The notes under the pieces are model-generated. The model did not search any database and had not been told where the DNA came from. It worked only from the letters and a program-made list of their open reading frames with translations. Shown piece by piece: positions 46,540 through 55,800 of a stretch of 64,000 nt of DNA. Each line of letters opens with the position of its first letter. The first letter of the stretch is position 1. A program made the position numbers and the translations under genes. Source of the stretch: Irpex lacteus (lineage: Eukaryota > Basidiomycota > Agaricomycetes > Polyporales > Irpicaceae). The stretch covers positions 286,360 to 350,359 of the forward strand of contig MQVO02000030.1 in NCBI GenBank assembly GCA_001986395.2. Reading direction: 5' to 3'.

Positions 46540-47510
46540 ACAGTTTATGAGGAAAAGATATTAAGTTGTATTGACGAAATTGTAAGTTACTGCAAGCTAA
46601 CATCACTGTCTTTGCTGTTGTTAACCAAAATCATTCTACCTAGTGCGTGAACCTAGATTTACTATAAACCTCCGTTACTGAACATCATGTAGGGTAATAG
46701 CTCAAGCATTTACCTTGTTCAAATTATTGGCTGTGTTGTCTATCATCTCTACATCTTCAGGCTCTGGCTCAGTCATGATGATGTCAACAGACTTGTTCAC
46801 ATGGACCTGCAGCCCAGTGTCTGTGTCTGCAATGTTCACGTTGATTGTAACATTGATGTTGCCATGAGTGATACACAGACAAACTGAAGCAGGTTTGTTA
46901 AGCTTCAGATGAAATGATGTCAGTGGTGTGCTTTTGTTGTTCTGTCAAAAACTCACTGGTACATTGACATTGACTTCTGTCATATTCACTTACTCAGAGA
47001 TAGTCACAGAGATAGGAACTTTTAATAGAGATAGAGATGTGAGCAGAGAGACTTCAAAACAGATAGCAACTAACCTTGGTTGGTGAATGATGTGAAAATA
47101 ACAACTTCAGAGCAAATGATGGATGAAGAATAGAGAAAGGCTGTGAATGATCAAGGAAACTTATGTGATGTACTAGCTCAATCACAACTGAGGGATGCAG
47201 ATGAGAGATGAGAACATGTCCAGTGAGAGCTTATATAGAGTTTCAGAAATGTGCACAGACCACCTAGTTTAGGGCAGGTAAGCTTAAAATAATGATGCCA
47301 CATTTTGCTTATTATCTGTGAGCTGGCACTATTTCCCACAGGATGATTATGTAATACTTCAGATGTTGAGATGTCATTCAATCAGATTTCTTATCTGAAC
47401 TGTAGGACAGATAAGATAAGCAATATAGATAAGATTGCATGCTATAGAAAAGAGCATATATGATTCAAACAGGCAATTAGTGTTCAAACACATGTATTGA
47501 CTGTAACGCC
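46540..47510 (-). other. AT-rich island with coding remnant and promoter-like elements
   Basis: Base composition drops sharply in GC compared with both flanks. On the minus strand a frame from about 46986 starts MTEVNVNVP, has a TGA shortly after, then continues in the same frame as STPLTSFHLKLNKPASVCLC, NINVTINVNIADTDTG and DIIMTEPEPEDVEMIDN to a GTAAAT donor-like site near 46714. Upstream on the same strand lie pyrimidine tracts and a TATATAAG element near 47238. It looks like the start of a transcribed unit, possibly a transposon fragment. I found no terminal repeats or transposase/RT motifs. Confidence 0.45.
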
Positions 47511-48311
47511 TATGAGGTACGCTAGGCCTTGCCAGGCCCTAGAAAGCCGCCGAGCCTGGGCTAGGCGCGCAAGCAGGCTCTGCGCCTCGGGTGAGCAGAT
47601 GCGGGTTGCTGAAAGCGCTGTGCCAGTGACGGGATTGCAGCGACGAGTGCTCACCGGCTAAGCCGGTGAATGCTCGTAACCTGACAGTGTGAGGTGTGAC
47701 TGCTGCTCACTGTGGATTAGGTTGAGGGGGTTGCACGCAGCATGTGGCCGGCTAAGCCGGCGAGTTAGCAGATGAGACTGCTCACTGTGGGCTGAGCCGG
47801 TGGGTGCCCGTCACAGAGTATTAGGTGTGACCTACGGGTTGGGAGGGTCGCAGGCAGCATGTGGCCGGCTAAGCTGGTGAGTTAGCAGATGAGACTGTTC
47901 ACCAATGTGGGCGTGGGTGCCCGTCACGGAGTGTTGGGATGAGTTGGGAGGGTTGCAGGCAGCATGTGGCCGGCTAAGCCGGTGAGTGAGCAGATGGGAC
48001 TGTTCACCACTGTGATGCCTGTCTCTGGTGGGGAGTGGGTGTGGCTCCGTTGCTCACCCTAAATGGGCAGTTGGTTAGTTAGTTAACTACGTATAGATGA
48101 GAAACATGAGGAGTGCGATATAACCTATCTGACCGTACTTAGCTGCAGGCAACCGTGTTGGCCGGCTAAGCCGCTGTATACACTGACAGACGACTACTTG
48201 GACATACATCACTGCCACGAAGTCGCTGTAGCGAGAGACAGTTGCCGCTACGAGAAAAGTAAATTTGGAGCTCATGAGGCCAAGTCTCACGGATCCGTCA
48301 TATTCTCCATA

Positions 48312-48374
48312 CACGTGGTACAGATCTAGACCACTAGCCTGTCAGGGCTAGTGGTCTAGAATCTATGCCACGTG
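48312..48374. repeat. Long near-perfect inverted repeat with terminal CACGTG
   Basis: Arms CACGTGG..TCTAGACCACTAGCC and GGCTAGTGGTCTAGA..CCACGTG flank a 6-nt loop (TGTCAG). The inner 15 bases match exactly and the outer 7 match exactly, with a few differences between. It could form a cruciform or a stable RNA hairpin. It lies about 250 bp upstream of the gene at 48622, and each end carries an E-box (CACGTG). Confidence 0.85.
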
Positions 48375-48596
48375 TGGTTTATGCTCGAGATCTCGATTGA
48401 CTTAGCCGTAGTGGGCGACGGGTTGCGATGGTCTACACGTAATAATAACCGTGCATTGTCATTCACGAAGACGTGAGCCGAGCAAGGTTGTGCCCTTCTC
48501 ATAAGCGAGTTGTTTCCAGAAGACAAGTAACGTTAAACCTACAACTAAGCGAATATGCAGTTCGCATGAGGTGCTACGTGAGCGCACAGGGAAAGA

Positions 48597-48604
48597 TATA
48601 AAGG
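48597..48604 (+). promoter_or_regulatory. TATA box
   Basis: TATAAAGG lies 18 bp upstream of the ATG at 48622. A second in-frame-independent ATG at 48612 is even closer. The short distance suggests the annotated ATG may not be the true start or that the leader is very short. Confidence 0.45.
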
Positions 48605-48621
48605 TCGAGCCATGAAAACGC

Positions 48622-49431
48622 ATGGCGGGAGTAAGCTACTCAGTCATGCCATTCCGCGCCCTTTGGACGAAGGAAGTCTACGTGCAGCAGCGGCGTACAG
48701 CCCCGACTGCTGGGTTTGAGTTGAATGTTGTCCGGTGGTTTTATCAGGTGAAGGAGGGGATCGCGGCAAATGGCGGCGGTGCGTTCCTTACATTATACGA
48801 AGTGTGGGTACTGACGTTGTGCACAGTGCGCCCTCAAAAGTTTGCTGGGATTGAAGCTCAGCTCAGTGAGCGGGAGCAGGACCTGCTGGTGAAGATGGAG
48901 AGGTTGATCGTCTCCGAGCGTCGTCAAGAACACGCTGGGACCTCTGATGCCGAGTTGGCACTCAGGGACGGCGACGTCGAGCCTTTTCTGCAACCTCTTC
49001 ACGAGCCTGAAGCGTGGGCCCCCTATTACTACCCGGGTGACCCAGTGGTGTCGCCGGACTCGGACGACGAGGACTGGGCGGAGGAAGAGGAGCTCGCGGC
49101 GCTGGAAGCCGAAAGTTTCGATCGGACGGACGAACTTCCGTCAGGCGAATGGACAAAATTCGTCTCCATCCCTCCTCACCGAGCAGACGACCTTGAATGG
49201 CTGCTGAGAAAGGATCGAGCTCTTCTGCGGGTGCCCGGCCACGGAATTGAAGGCTTCTTCGACAGGGTGGAGGACTGGAGGAAGGAATTGCCGAAAGGCA
49301 AGGCCTACTGCTTAAAACACTGTGGGGAGGGTCGCCGACTGGTCGTCATCGTTGCTGCAGAGGCTGGAACGTATAGTGAGGTGGACTTACGGGCGTGGGC
49401 CTATCAGTTGTATACAAACAGCCTTGGCTGA
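48622..49431 (+). CDS. Subtelomeric protein of unknown function
   Basis: Open for 269 codons from MAGVSYSVMPFRALW. A 48-nt in-frame intron is likely at 48779-48826 (GTGCGT donor, CTGAC branch site, CACAG acceptor), which would give a protein of about 253 aa reading NGGVRPQKFAGIEAQ. It is acidic in the middle (PDSDDEDWAEEEELAALEAE). The C-terminal third is ordered: TKFVSIPPHRADDLEWLLRK, FFDRVEDWRKELPKGKAYCL and DLRAWAYQLYTNSLG. No signal peptide or membrane span. I do not recognise a domain. Codon use is GC-rich like the core genes, so it looks like a real gene rather than repeat by-product. Confidence 0.55.
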   Translation: MAGVSYSVMPFRALWTKEVYVQQRRTAPTAGFELNVVRWFYQVKEGIAANGGGAFLTLYEVWVLTLCTVRPQKFAGIEAQLSEREQDLLVKMERLIVSERRQEHAGTSDAELALRDGDVEPFLQPLHEPEAWAPYYYPGDPVVSPDSDDEDWAEEEELAALEAESFDRTDELPSGEWTKFVSIPPHRADDLEWLLRKDRALLRVPGHGIEGFFDRVEDWRKELPKGKAYCLKHCGEGRRLVVIVAAEAGTYSEVDLRAWAYQLYTNSLG

Positions 49432-49541
49432 ATTCGGACGCTGTTATCATAATTCTTCGCCGAGGCATTTGAATCAAAGTCACGGTCTTGCTGGAGATGA
49501 ATGTGTGAAATGCAAATGAGTTTGTGACGGTAAAGATACAG

Positions 49542-50082
49542 CTACTGAGACAGAGCAGTGCGCCTGATGGTCTTAAGCTTTTGCAGCATGCGGTCATATT
49601 CGAACATGATGGTGTTTTCTAACAGAACGCGACTACTAGCTCTGTCGACGAGCCCTTCCAAAGTTTCAATCTTTCTGTCCAGATACTCGACTGTAAGCAC
49701 GGCATCGGGCGGCGGCGCGAAGAATGCGTCCTTGTCGGACAGAGCCTTGAGTTCAGCTGGAATTTATTGGTACAGATGAAGGCGAGAATAGAAAGATGGC
49801 AGCATACCATTCCTACGCTCCTCGCTCCAACATACAACCTGCAGCCTCTGCCGAATGTCTGCGGGTGTCAGAGTGCGCGAGACGACGTCGACTTCTTCGG
49901 GAGCCTTGTTCAATGGAACATTGAGGATATAAGGATATGGTAACGAGGATGAAGGCGACCACGTACCAGCGAAATGACATTCTTGGTTGATGCGGACGTC
50001 TGAGAGGGTGAAGTATTTGTGTCGCTCCTAAGGAAAGGGTACAGTTAATGTGTGACGGTTGGCGAACTGTAGACACCTACAT
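49542..50082 (-). CDS. Small spliced protein of unknown function, start codon split by an intron
   Basis: Four exons: 50082-50081 (AT), 50027-49967, 49904-49808 and 49756-49542, giving 124 aa. The intron 50080-50028 (GTAGGT..CTTAG, 53 nt) splits the only plausible start codon AT|G, after which the protein opens MSDTNTSPSQTSAST. The second half is helical and probably coiled coil: DVVSRTLTPADIRQRLQVV, EERRNAELKALSDKDAF, EYLDRKIETLEGLVDRASS and MFEYDRMLQKLKTIRR. Exon phases agree across all junctions, and a TATAAAAAGG box lies at 50125-50116. A palindrome copy (50149) sits 25 bp upstream of that box. No known family comes to mind; small coiled-coil size would suit a complex subunit. Confidence 0.6.
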
Positions 50083-50115
50083 AATGCTTGAAGGGAGTGT
50101 AAAGCAGACCAGTCA

Positions 50116-50125
50116 CCTTTTTATA
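50116..50125 (-). promoter_or_regulatory. TATA box of the small spliced gene
   Basis: TATAAAAAGG on the minus strand, 34-43 bp upstream of the split start codon, which would leave a leader of only 10-20 nt before the first intron. Confidence 0.5.
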
Positions 50126-50208
50126 ATGTTGCTGGCATGAAAATCGCCGGCTAAGCCGGATGACATTCACAGGAGGGAGGCGGAAGCCAGCTGCAGGCAA
50201 TGGGAATG

Positions 50209-50600
50209 GGCGGCTGGGCCGGCGATCTCTCGTGCGAGAGAGCAGCTGCAGGCACTCGGCGGCTGAGCCGGCCACTAGCTGTGCGTGAGAGCAGCTGCAG
50301 GCACTGGGCGGCTGAGCCGGCCACTAGCTGTGCGTGAGAGCAGCTGCAGGCACTCGGCGGCTGAGCCGGCCACTGGTTGCGTGAGAGAGCGGATGCAGGC
50401 ACTCGGCGGCTGAGCCGGCCACTAGCTGTGCGTGAGAGCAGATGCAGGCACTCGGCGGCTGAGCCGGCCACTGGCTGTGTGAGAGAGTAGCTGCAGGCAC
50501 TCGGTGACCAATTCGGCCCCAACCTGTGTGGGAGAAGGGCGGCTGAGCGCGTGTGAGAGCAGCGGCAGGCACGCGACGGCTGAGCTGGCCATTGTCTGCG
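50209..50600. repeat. Tandem array, 49-bp unit with GGCTGAGCCGGCC core
   Basis: At least five near-identical 49-bp units (cores at about 50261, 50310, 50359, 50408 and 50457), each with GGCTGAGCCGGCCACTAGC, then TGCGTGAGAGCAG(C/A)TGCAGGCAC. Units at both edges are degenerate. Long open frames across it are repeat artefacts. Confidence 0.85.
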
Positions 50601-50986
50601 AGAAAAGTGCGTCTGGGCGGGTAGGTCAAACTAGTACATCAGTGAGAAGCGTAGAGCTTTAGTGGGGAAGCGTGAGGCTAGGCCGGCAAGTCGCGATAGT
50701 GATCACAGATCATGCTCTTAGCCGACTAATTTCTTCACGTTTTAGACCGTATCAGAGCTTCGAACCCATGTATAGAGATAGGAAGTGCCAAGTCGTTTTC
50801 TGGCATTTTCAAGTGACAGTTAGTCAACTTATCAGGGTCGCCTGAGTACCACACCGATCAGAGAGAACGTCCAAAATCACGTACGCTCGCGTCGAGGATA
50901 ACGTACATTCGCTTAAGCTGGCACGATGGAGGAATATAAGGGCATTGATTTTTCACCGCCTCCTACAGCGAGCTAGCCCCTCCACG

Positions 50987-51698
50987 ATGAACGTGTCAAG
51001 GGCTCAACATCTCCAGCTATGGATGATTGACCAGCGGAGTGGGTCGCAAATGCCAGTTGTCGCCCCGCCGGCGATGGAGGAGATGGCCGATGATGAATTC
51101 GAGGACGGTAAGCCACATGGAATATCAGGGCAGTTGTTGCATCACTAAGGGCGGCTCAGATCCAGACTCAGACTCAGACTCAGACTCAGACATGACTGTA
51201 CGACAAGATGACTACAACCGGTCACCCAACACACGGTCGATATTTGAGGACTTTGACGACGAGGTGGATGATAGTTGTGAGGGAGACGGCGACGACGAGA
51301 CGGATGAACTCGGGGATTTGCAGGACAGTGGCAACTCAGGAAACGGTGAAAATGACGGTCAACAGGAATTCGATTGGGCAGCCGAGCCGGAGGAGTTCGT
51401 AGAACTCTGCGCGTACCACATATGGTCCAAAGAGGACCTCACGGTGGATTTCGCTGGCCGACTTCATGGTCTATTCACACTTCCCGATGAACGCGAGCCC
51501 AGAGATTTCAACATCTTGGGCTACATGTTTTGGCGCAAGGAGTTGGCATGGGTGTGTCTGGAAGACGTTGAAGGGGGCGCGGTAATCGGGATCTGTTTGC
51601 ACTCGTTTACTATGAAGCCAGAGACCGAGGGAGAACACGATACCTGCTCTGGGTTGGAGAGGTGGATGATGCGTGTATATAATTGTACTGATATGTAG
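50987..51698 (+). CDS. Acidic subtelomeric protein of unknown function
   Basis: Two exons: 50987-51107 and 51160-51698 (intron GTAAGC..CTCAG, 52 nt), giving 219 aa. It starts MNVSRAQHLQLWMIDQ; the intron removes an otherwise unusual stretch and joins GAG GAC G|AT into a (DS)n run. The middle is highly acidic (DDEVDDSCEGDGDDETDELG). The C-terminal region is ordered: EEFVELCAYHIWSKEDLTVD, FAGRLHGLFTLPDE and NILGYMFWRKELAWVCLEDV. TATAAG at 50935 lies 46 bp upstream. No domain recognised. Its layout (acidic middle, Trp-rich ordered end) recalls the gene at 48622, but I see no clear residue-level similarity. Confidence 0.6.
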
Positions 51699-52812
51699 CT
51701 TCGGCGCGAACATGTATTCGTAATCTTTCCTGTTAAAAATGGTTTTAGCTTATTGTTAAACATGGTATACACAGGTGGTTATGATCATAGCACTTGACGT
51801 CGTGGATGTGGGTCAAGTAGAGCAGCGGCAATATCGTAGTCCGACGACGGCGATGCTGAGTTCGCGCCCTGGCCTGCGCAAAATGTTGGGAGCTGATAAC
51901 GCGCGGTGATTTCGATCGAATCACAGCGTGTTATCAGCTCTAGCAGGGTTGCGTTCACTAACCTTTTAGGTGTCGGTTGATCGGGGCGTGTGGCATTACC
52001 CGTGTGGACGGCTAAGCCGGCGACGCACGCCTCAAGGCTTGGGAATGTATACAGGCAGCCTCAATGCACGCCTCGTGGACGTATTCGGCAAGACATGCTC
52101 ATCGGGGCAAGCGAAATGAAGGCTAAGAAGGCGATCCGCACAGCAGTAAGCGGCTAAGCCGGTGACTCGTCGCGCATATCAACGGAGAAGCACCAAAGGG
52201 GAAACTGACAGACGGAGATATCCGTCTGGCGTGGTGGCCGGCTAAGCCGGCGATGCACGCCTCACGGCCTTGAAAATGAATACGGGCAGCCTCGAGGCAC
52301 GCCTCGCGGACGCGCACATTGACTACGCTCATTGGGGTAAGTGGGATGAGCGTCCAGCAAGACGACAAGCACAGGAGGAAGCGGCTAAGCCGGTGAACTG
52401 TCACGCATACGCACCGACGTGCACCAGACGGGGAGTTGAGGGACGGAGACATCGCTCTTGGTGGGCGTGGTGGCCGGCTAGGACGGCGATTGCCATATCT
52501 AGGACTTGAAACGAGGCCGTGATGGTGTCTAGGACGACCAATCAGTGTCCGCGGTATCAATATAGAATTCGTGGCGCAGATCTTCCGCAGGCTGGATATT
52601 CTTGGCTAACATCCTAGCGTGAGAGCGAAATATACAGCCCTGCATCTGTGTTGCCGATGCGTCTACACGGAGTATGTTCGCGATCTGCGATTTGCAATCT
52701 CTGGCTATCCTCTTCAGGATGCGGTGATGGATGTCATTTCATTAACGTGACATTTATAACTCGCGTGCCTGTCCCTTTCCCTCTCATCCTCCTCAGTCTC
52801 CTCTCTCTCATC
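51699..52812. other. Intergenic with palindromes, upstream of the helicase gene
   Basis: Holds a 51-bp inverted repeat (51890-51940), palindrome copies near 52010, 52150, 52241, 52381 and 52473, and two related ~230-bp segments (52010-52240 and 52241-52480) containing GGCGA(C/T)GCACGCCTCA. Likely promoter of the helicase gene at the right end. Confidence 0.55.
51890..51940. repeat. 51-bp near-perfect inverted repeat
   Basis: Perfect 11-bp arms GAGCTGATAAC / GTTATCAGCTC enclose a second imperfect pair (GCG.GGTGATT / AATCAC.GCGT) around TCGATCG. It is 190 bp past the stop of the gene ending at 51698. Confidence 0.8.
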
Positions 52813-55800
52813 ATGAAGAGCCTGGCATGTATGTTACTTGTCTTCAGCGACATCTGGTCCTCGCCGTCGTGGCTCGAACGTACTCGAGTCCATGGCGCGC
52901 CCTGGATGGAGCCTCGTACCTTCATCGACGGCACCCCGACGATGCCGGAAGATCAAGCCGTCGAGGTTGAAGCCCTCCTCAAGGCCATTCAAAAGCCCGA
53001 TGACGAGGACGCTGCGCAAGGAAAGCATGCGCGAAACAAGAAGAAACAAGAACTGATCTACTACAAGAAGGAGCACGCCCTGGGCCGCGCTATCTGGAAG
53101 GGATGGGTAGGTAGTCATTTTAAGCGTTGGAAACTGAACAACTTCGTCGACGACTGGGCGAAGACGATTGGCTGGGACGCGGAGAGTATGGTCAAAATGT
53201 CCAATTCGCGAACGGTGCGTTGCATTCGACTGTTGTCTGATTGGTTACTGACTGCATGATAGTTGAGTCCGGCCGTCACCGCCAAGTTCCAGCGAATGAC
53301 CGATTCGTTCTTGGTCGCGTTCTTCAATGGCGACGAGCCTGCGACGATCCTGGAGGCGTTTGGCTGTTGGAGCACCAAGGCTGTCGACTTCGCCGAGCAC
53401 GTTCTTCGTGACTTGACGATTCGGCGTTGGACTGGGCAGCAGACTCGGTTTCAGGCTAGCGTCATGAAGGAACGCTTGGCAGTTGATGCCGCCTACGAGC
53501 GTGAGTAGAGTATGCAAGCTTGACTCGCTTGTCTAACGCGCTTCACTTGCAGGAATGGCTTCCGGCCAGGGGGACGTCGCCGAGATCACGTCGGAGTACG
53601 TTGCGCTGGCGAAGAAATTGCGCGACAAGTTGGCCACCAAGGCGCTCTTGGATGGCGAATCCGAGATCGTCAACGACATCGAGGCCAAAACTGCAGGCGT
53701 GCTGCGTAACATGAACTATGACGGTGATCTCGCCAACTTGCCTGAAGCGAGTAAGTAATTGTGTTTCCTCAATCTCCATTACTTACTCCAGTTCAGAGAC
53801 GTTGAAGGCGTGGCGGGCCGCGGTGAAGAATCTTGCCAAGCCCGAGCAAATGAAGGCGGTCGAAGTTCAGATCCAATCGATGCTGACGACCCCGCTCAGC
53901 GACGACCTTCCAGAGTCGTTCGACGAGATCTTTACCCAGCTTCCTCAGCTTGGTGATGTGGCCGATGGCGCCTACTCGAAGAAATCGTCTCATGAGCTGT
54001 ACGAGTCGCTTGGCTTCCCGACGGATTGCATTCAGGGCATCGCGAATAAGCGGGACAAGGAGCGCGTTTACAGTCTGTGGGACAAGGACGTCGACTCCGT
54101 TGCGTTCTGGGAGAACCCTCCCAAGGGTCGAGTGGAGGAGCTGAAACTCACATGGCATCAGGATGTCGGTGTGCACGTCGCCGGCATTTCGATGTGCAGG
54201 AGGCAACCCCTGTTTTTATTCGACGCCGTTGGCATAGGCAAGACTGCGCAGGGTGCCGGTGCCATATTGCTGAGGCCCTGGCTCCGATCGTATTTCGAGA
54301 AGAATGGCAAGTTGCCTCCTGCGATGGGTGAGTGTTTATTCATGTTCCTGCTATGCGATTGAGAAGTGGGCGGCCTAGCCGGCGAGTGCGTGCACACGGG
54401 GCTGTACTCATGCACTGGCAGCTGCACGCAGCCAGCACCGGCTTAGCCGGCGAGTGCCTGCACACAGGGCTGTACGCGACTATAGCCATCCGCATGCAGT
54501 CAACACCGGCTTAGCCGGCGAGTGCGTGCACACAGGGCTGTCCTCATGCACTGGCAGCTGCACGCAGCCAGCACCGGCTTAGCCGGCGAGTGCCTGCACA
54601 CAGGGCTGTACGCGACTATAGCCATCCGCATGCAGTCAACACCGGCTTAGCCGGCGAGTGCGTGCACACAGGGCTGTCCTCATGCACTGGCAGCTGCACG
54701 CAGCCAGCACCGGCTTAGCCGGCGAGTGCCTGCACACAGGGCTGTACGCGACTATAGCCATCCGCGTGCAGTCAACACCGGCTTAGCCGGCGAGTGCTTG
54801 TACAGACAGCCTACACGCGTGCACAGGCAGCTGTGGGCAGTGACCACCGGCTTAGCCGGTGAGTAGGTACTCAATCGAGTTGTTTGCTTCCGCAGACGGC
54901 TGCATGCAGTGACCACCGGCTCAGCCGGCGAATGGGTGAATGCTGTCCTTCTGAGCCCGCATGCGTCCAGGCAGAGAGCACGCCGGCCTAGCCGGCCATT
55001 TCATTACTCAAGTAACTTTCTCAACAATCTGTTTCCTGCGTCATGCGTCAGTTAGTCGATCTTGTTTGCTAACAGTATTCTCAGCTGGCATACCAGACGC
55101 TACTTGCCCCGAGGACGGGATCAGTATTGTCATCGCCTCGACGGGGTTGCTGTCTCAGTGGCAGCAAGAGCTCCGCGACTTTGTCGAGCCTGGAAACATC
55201 GACATCCTCTGGTACGAAGGCAGGCTTTCAACTCGCAAGTCCTGGTGGACCAATACGTTTGGTCGCAGCCTGCAAACCGTCCAAGCTCGCAAAGTCGTGC
55301 TCGTCAACTACAGTGTAAGTCCGTGATCAATTGATTCATTCCTCTTCTGATCGTTTTTTGCAGGCTCTCACAGACGACGCCCTGGCCGTCTTGGGTGAGG
55401 AAGGCATGATTCGGCCTGGAGGGGACACTCCTTCTACCCTTTTCGGTCAGGTCATAGGTACCCTCATCATCGACGAGGCTCACAGTATCCGCAATCGTAA
55501 TCGCCTCTCTGCTGCCGTCAAGGCCCTCGTCAAGAAATCGGGAGGCGCTATATTCCTAACGGCCACACCTATCGTCACGAGACCAGAGGTGAGTCTGCAG
55601 TCTGGCCGCCTTACATATTTCTGACGACTGCTTCTAGGATGGCTGGCGTCTTGCGGATGTTGCCGGGCTCGAACCCGGTGAAGAGAACCGGAAGGCCATG
55701 GCGAGGGAGATACGCGAGGCTCAGGCGAAAGATCGCAAGGAGGCCGCCTCACTCACTGAGGCTAGCACGTCTGATCTCCTCACTGCGTCGGGCGCCCAGC

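Larger units (their letters stand above)
46191..48621. other. Repeat-bearing intergenic segment
   Basis: Apart from the AT-rich island (46540-47510), this segment has palindrome copies at 46200-46463 and in 47656-48170 and a loosely tandem region near 47700-48010, with TGGCCGGCTAAGCCGG(C/T)GAGT-type units about 100 bp apart. No gene recognised. Confidence 0.5.

Noticed and set aside
46500..46560. TTCCAACA at 46536-46543 as the end of a copia-type LTR
   Set aside because: No matching TGTTGGAA start at a sensible distance, no second LTR, and no integrase or RT motifs nearby.
50151..50629. Overlapping minus-strand open frames with repeated AECLQLLSR-like peptides
   Set aside because: They only translate the 49-bp tandem array; no start context or protein features. 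Unit length 49 is not a multiple of 3, so frames rotate.
50740..50780. GGGTTCGAAG on the minus strand, like a tRNA B-box
   Set aside because: No matching A-box at the right distance and no acceptor or anticodon stem pairs; not a tRNA.
55665..55690. GGGCTCGAACCCGGT, like a tRNA T-arm
   Set aside because: It lies within a helicase exon whose reading frame continues through it, and no cloverleaf can be built.
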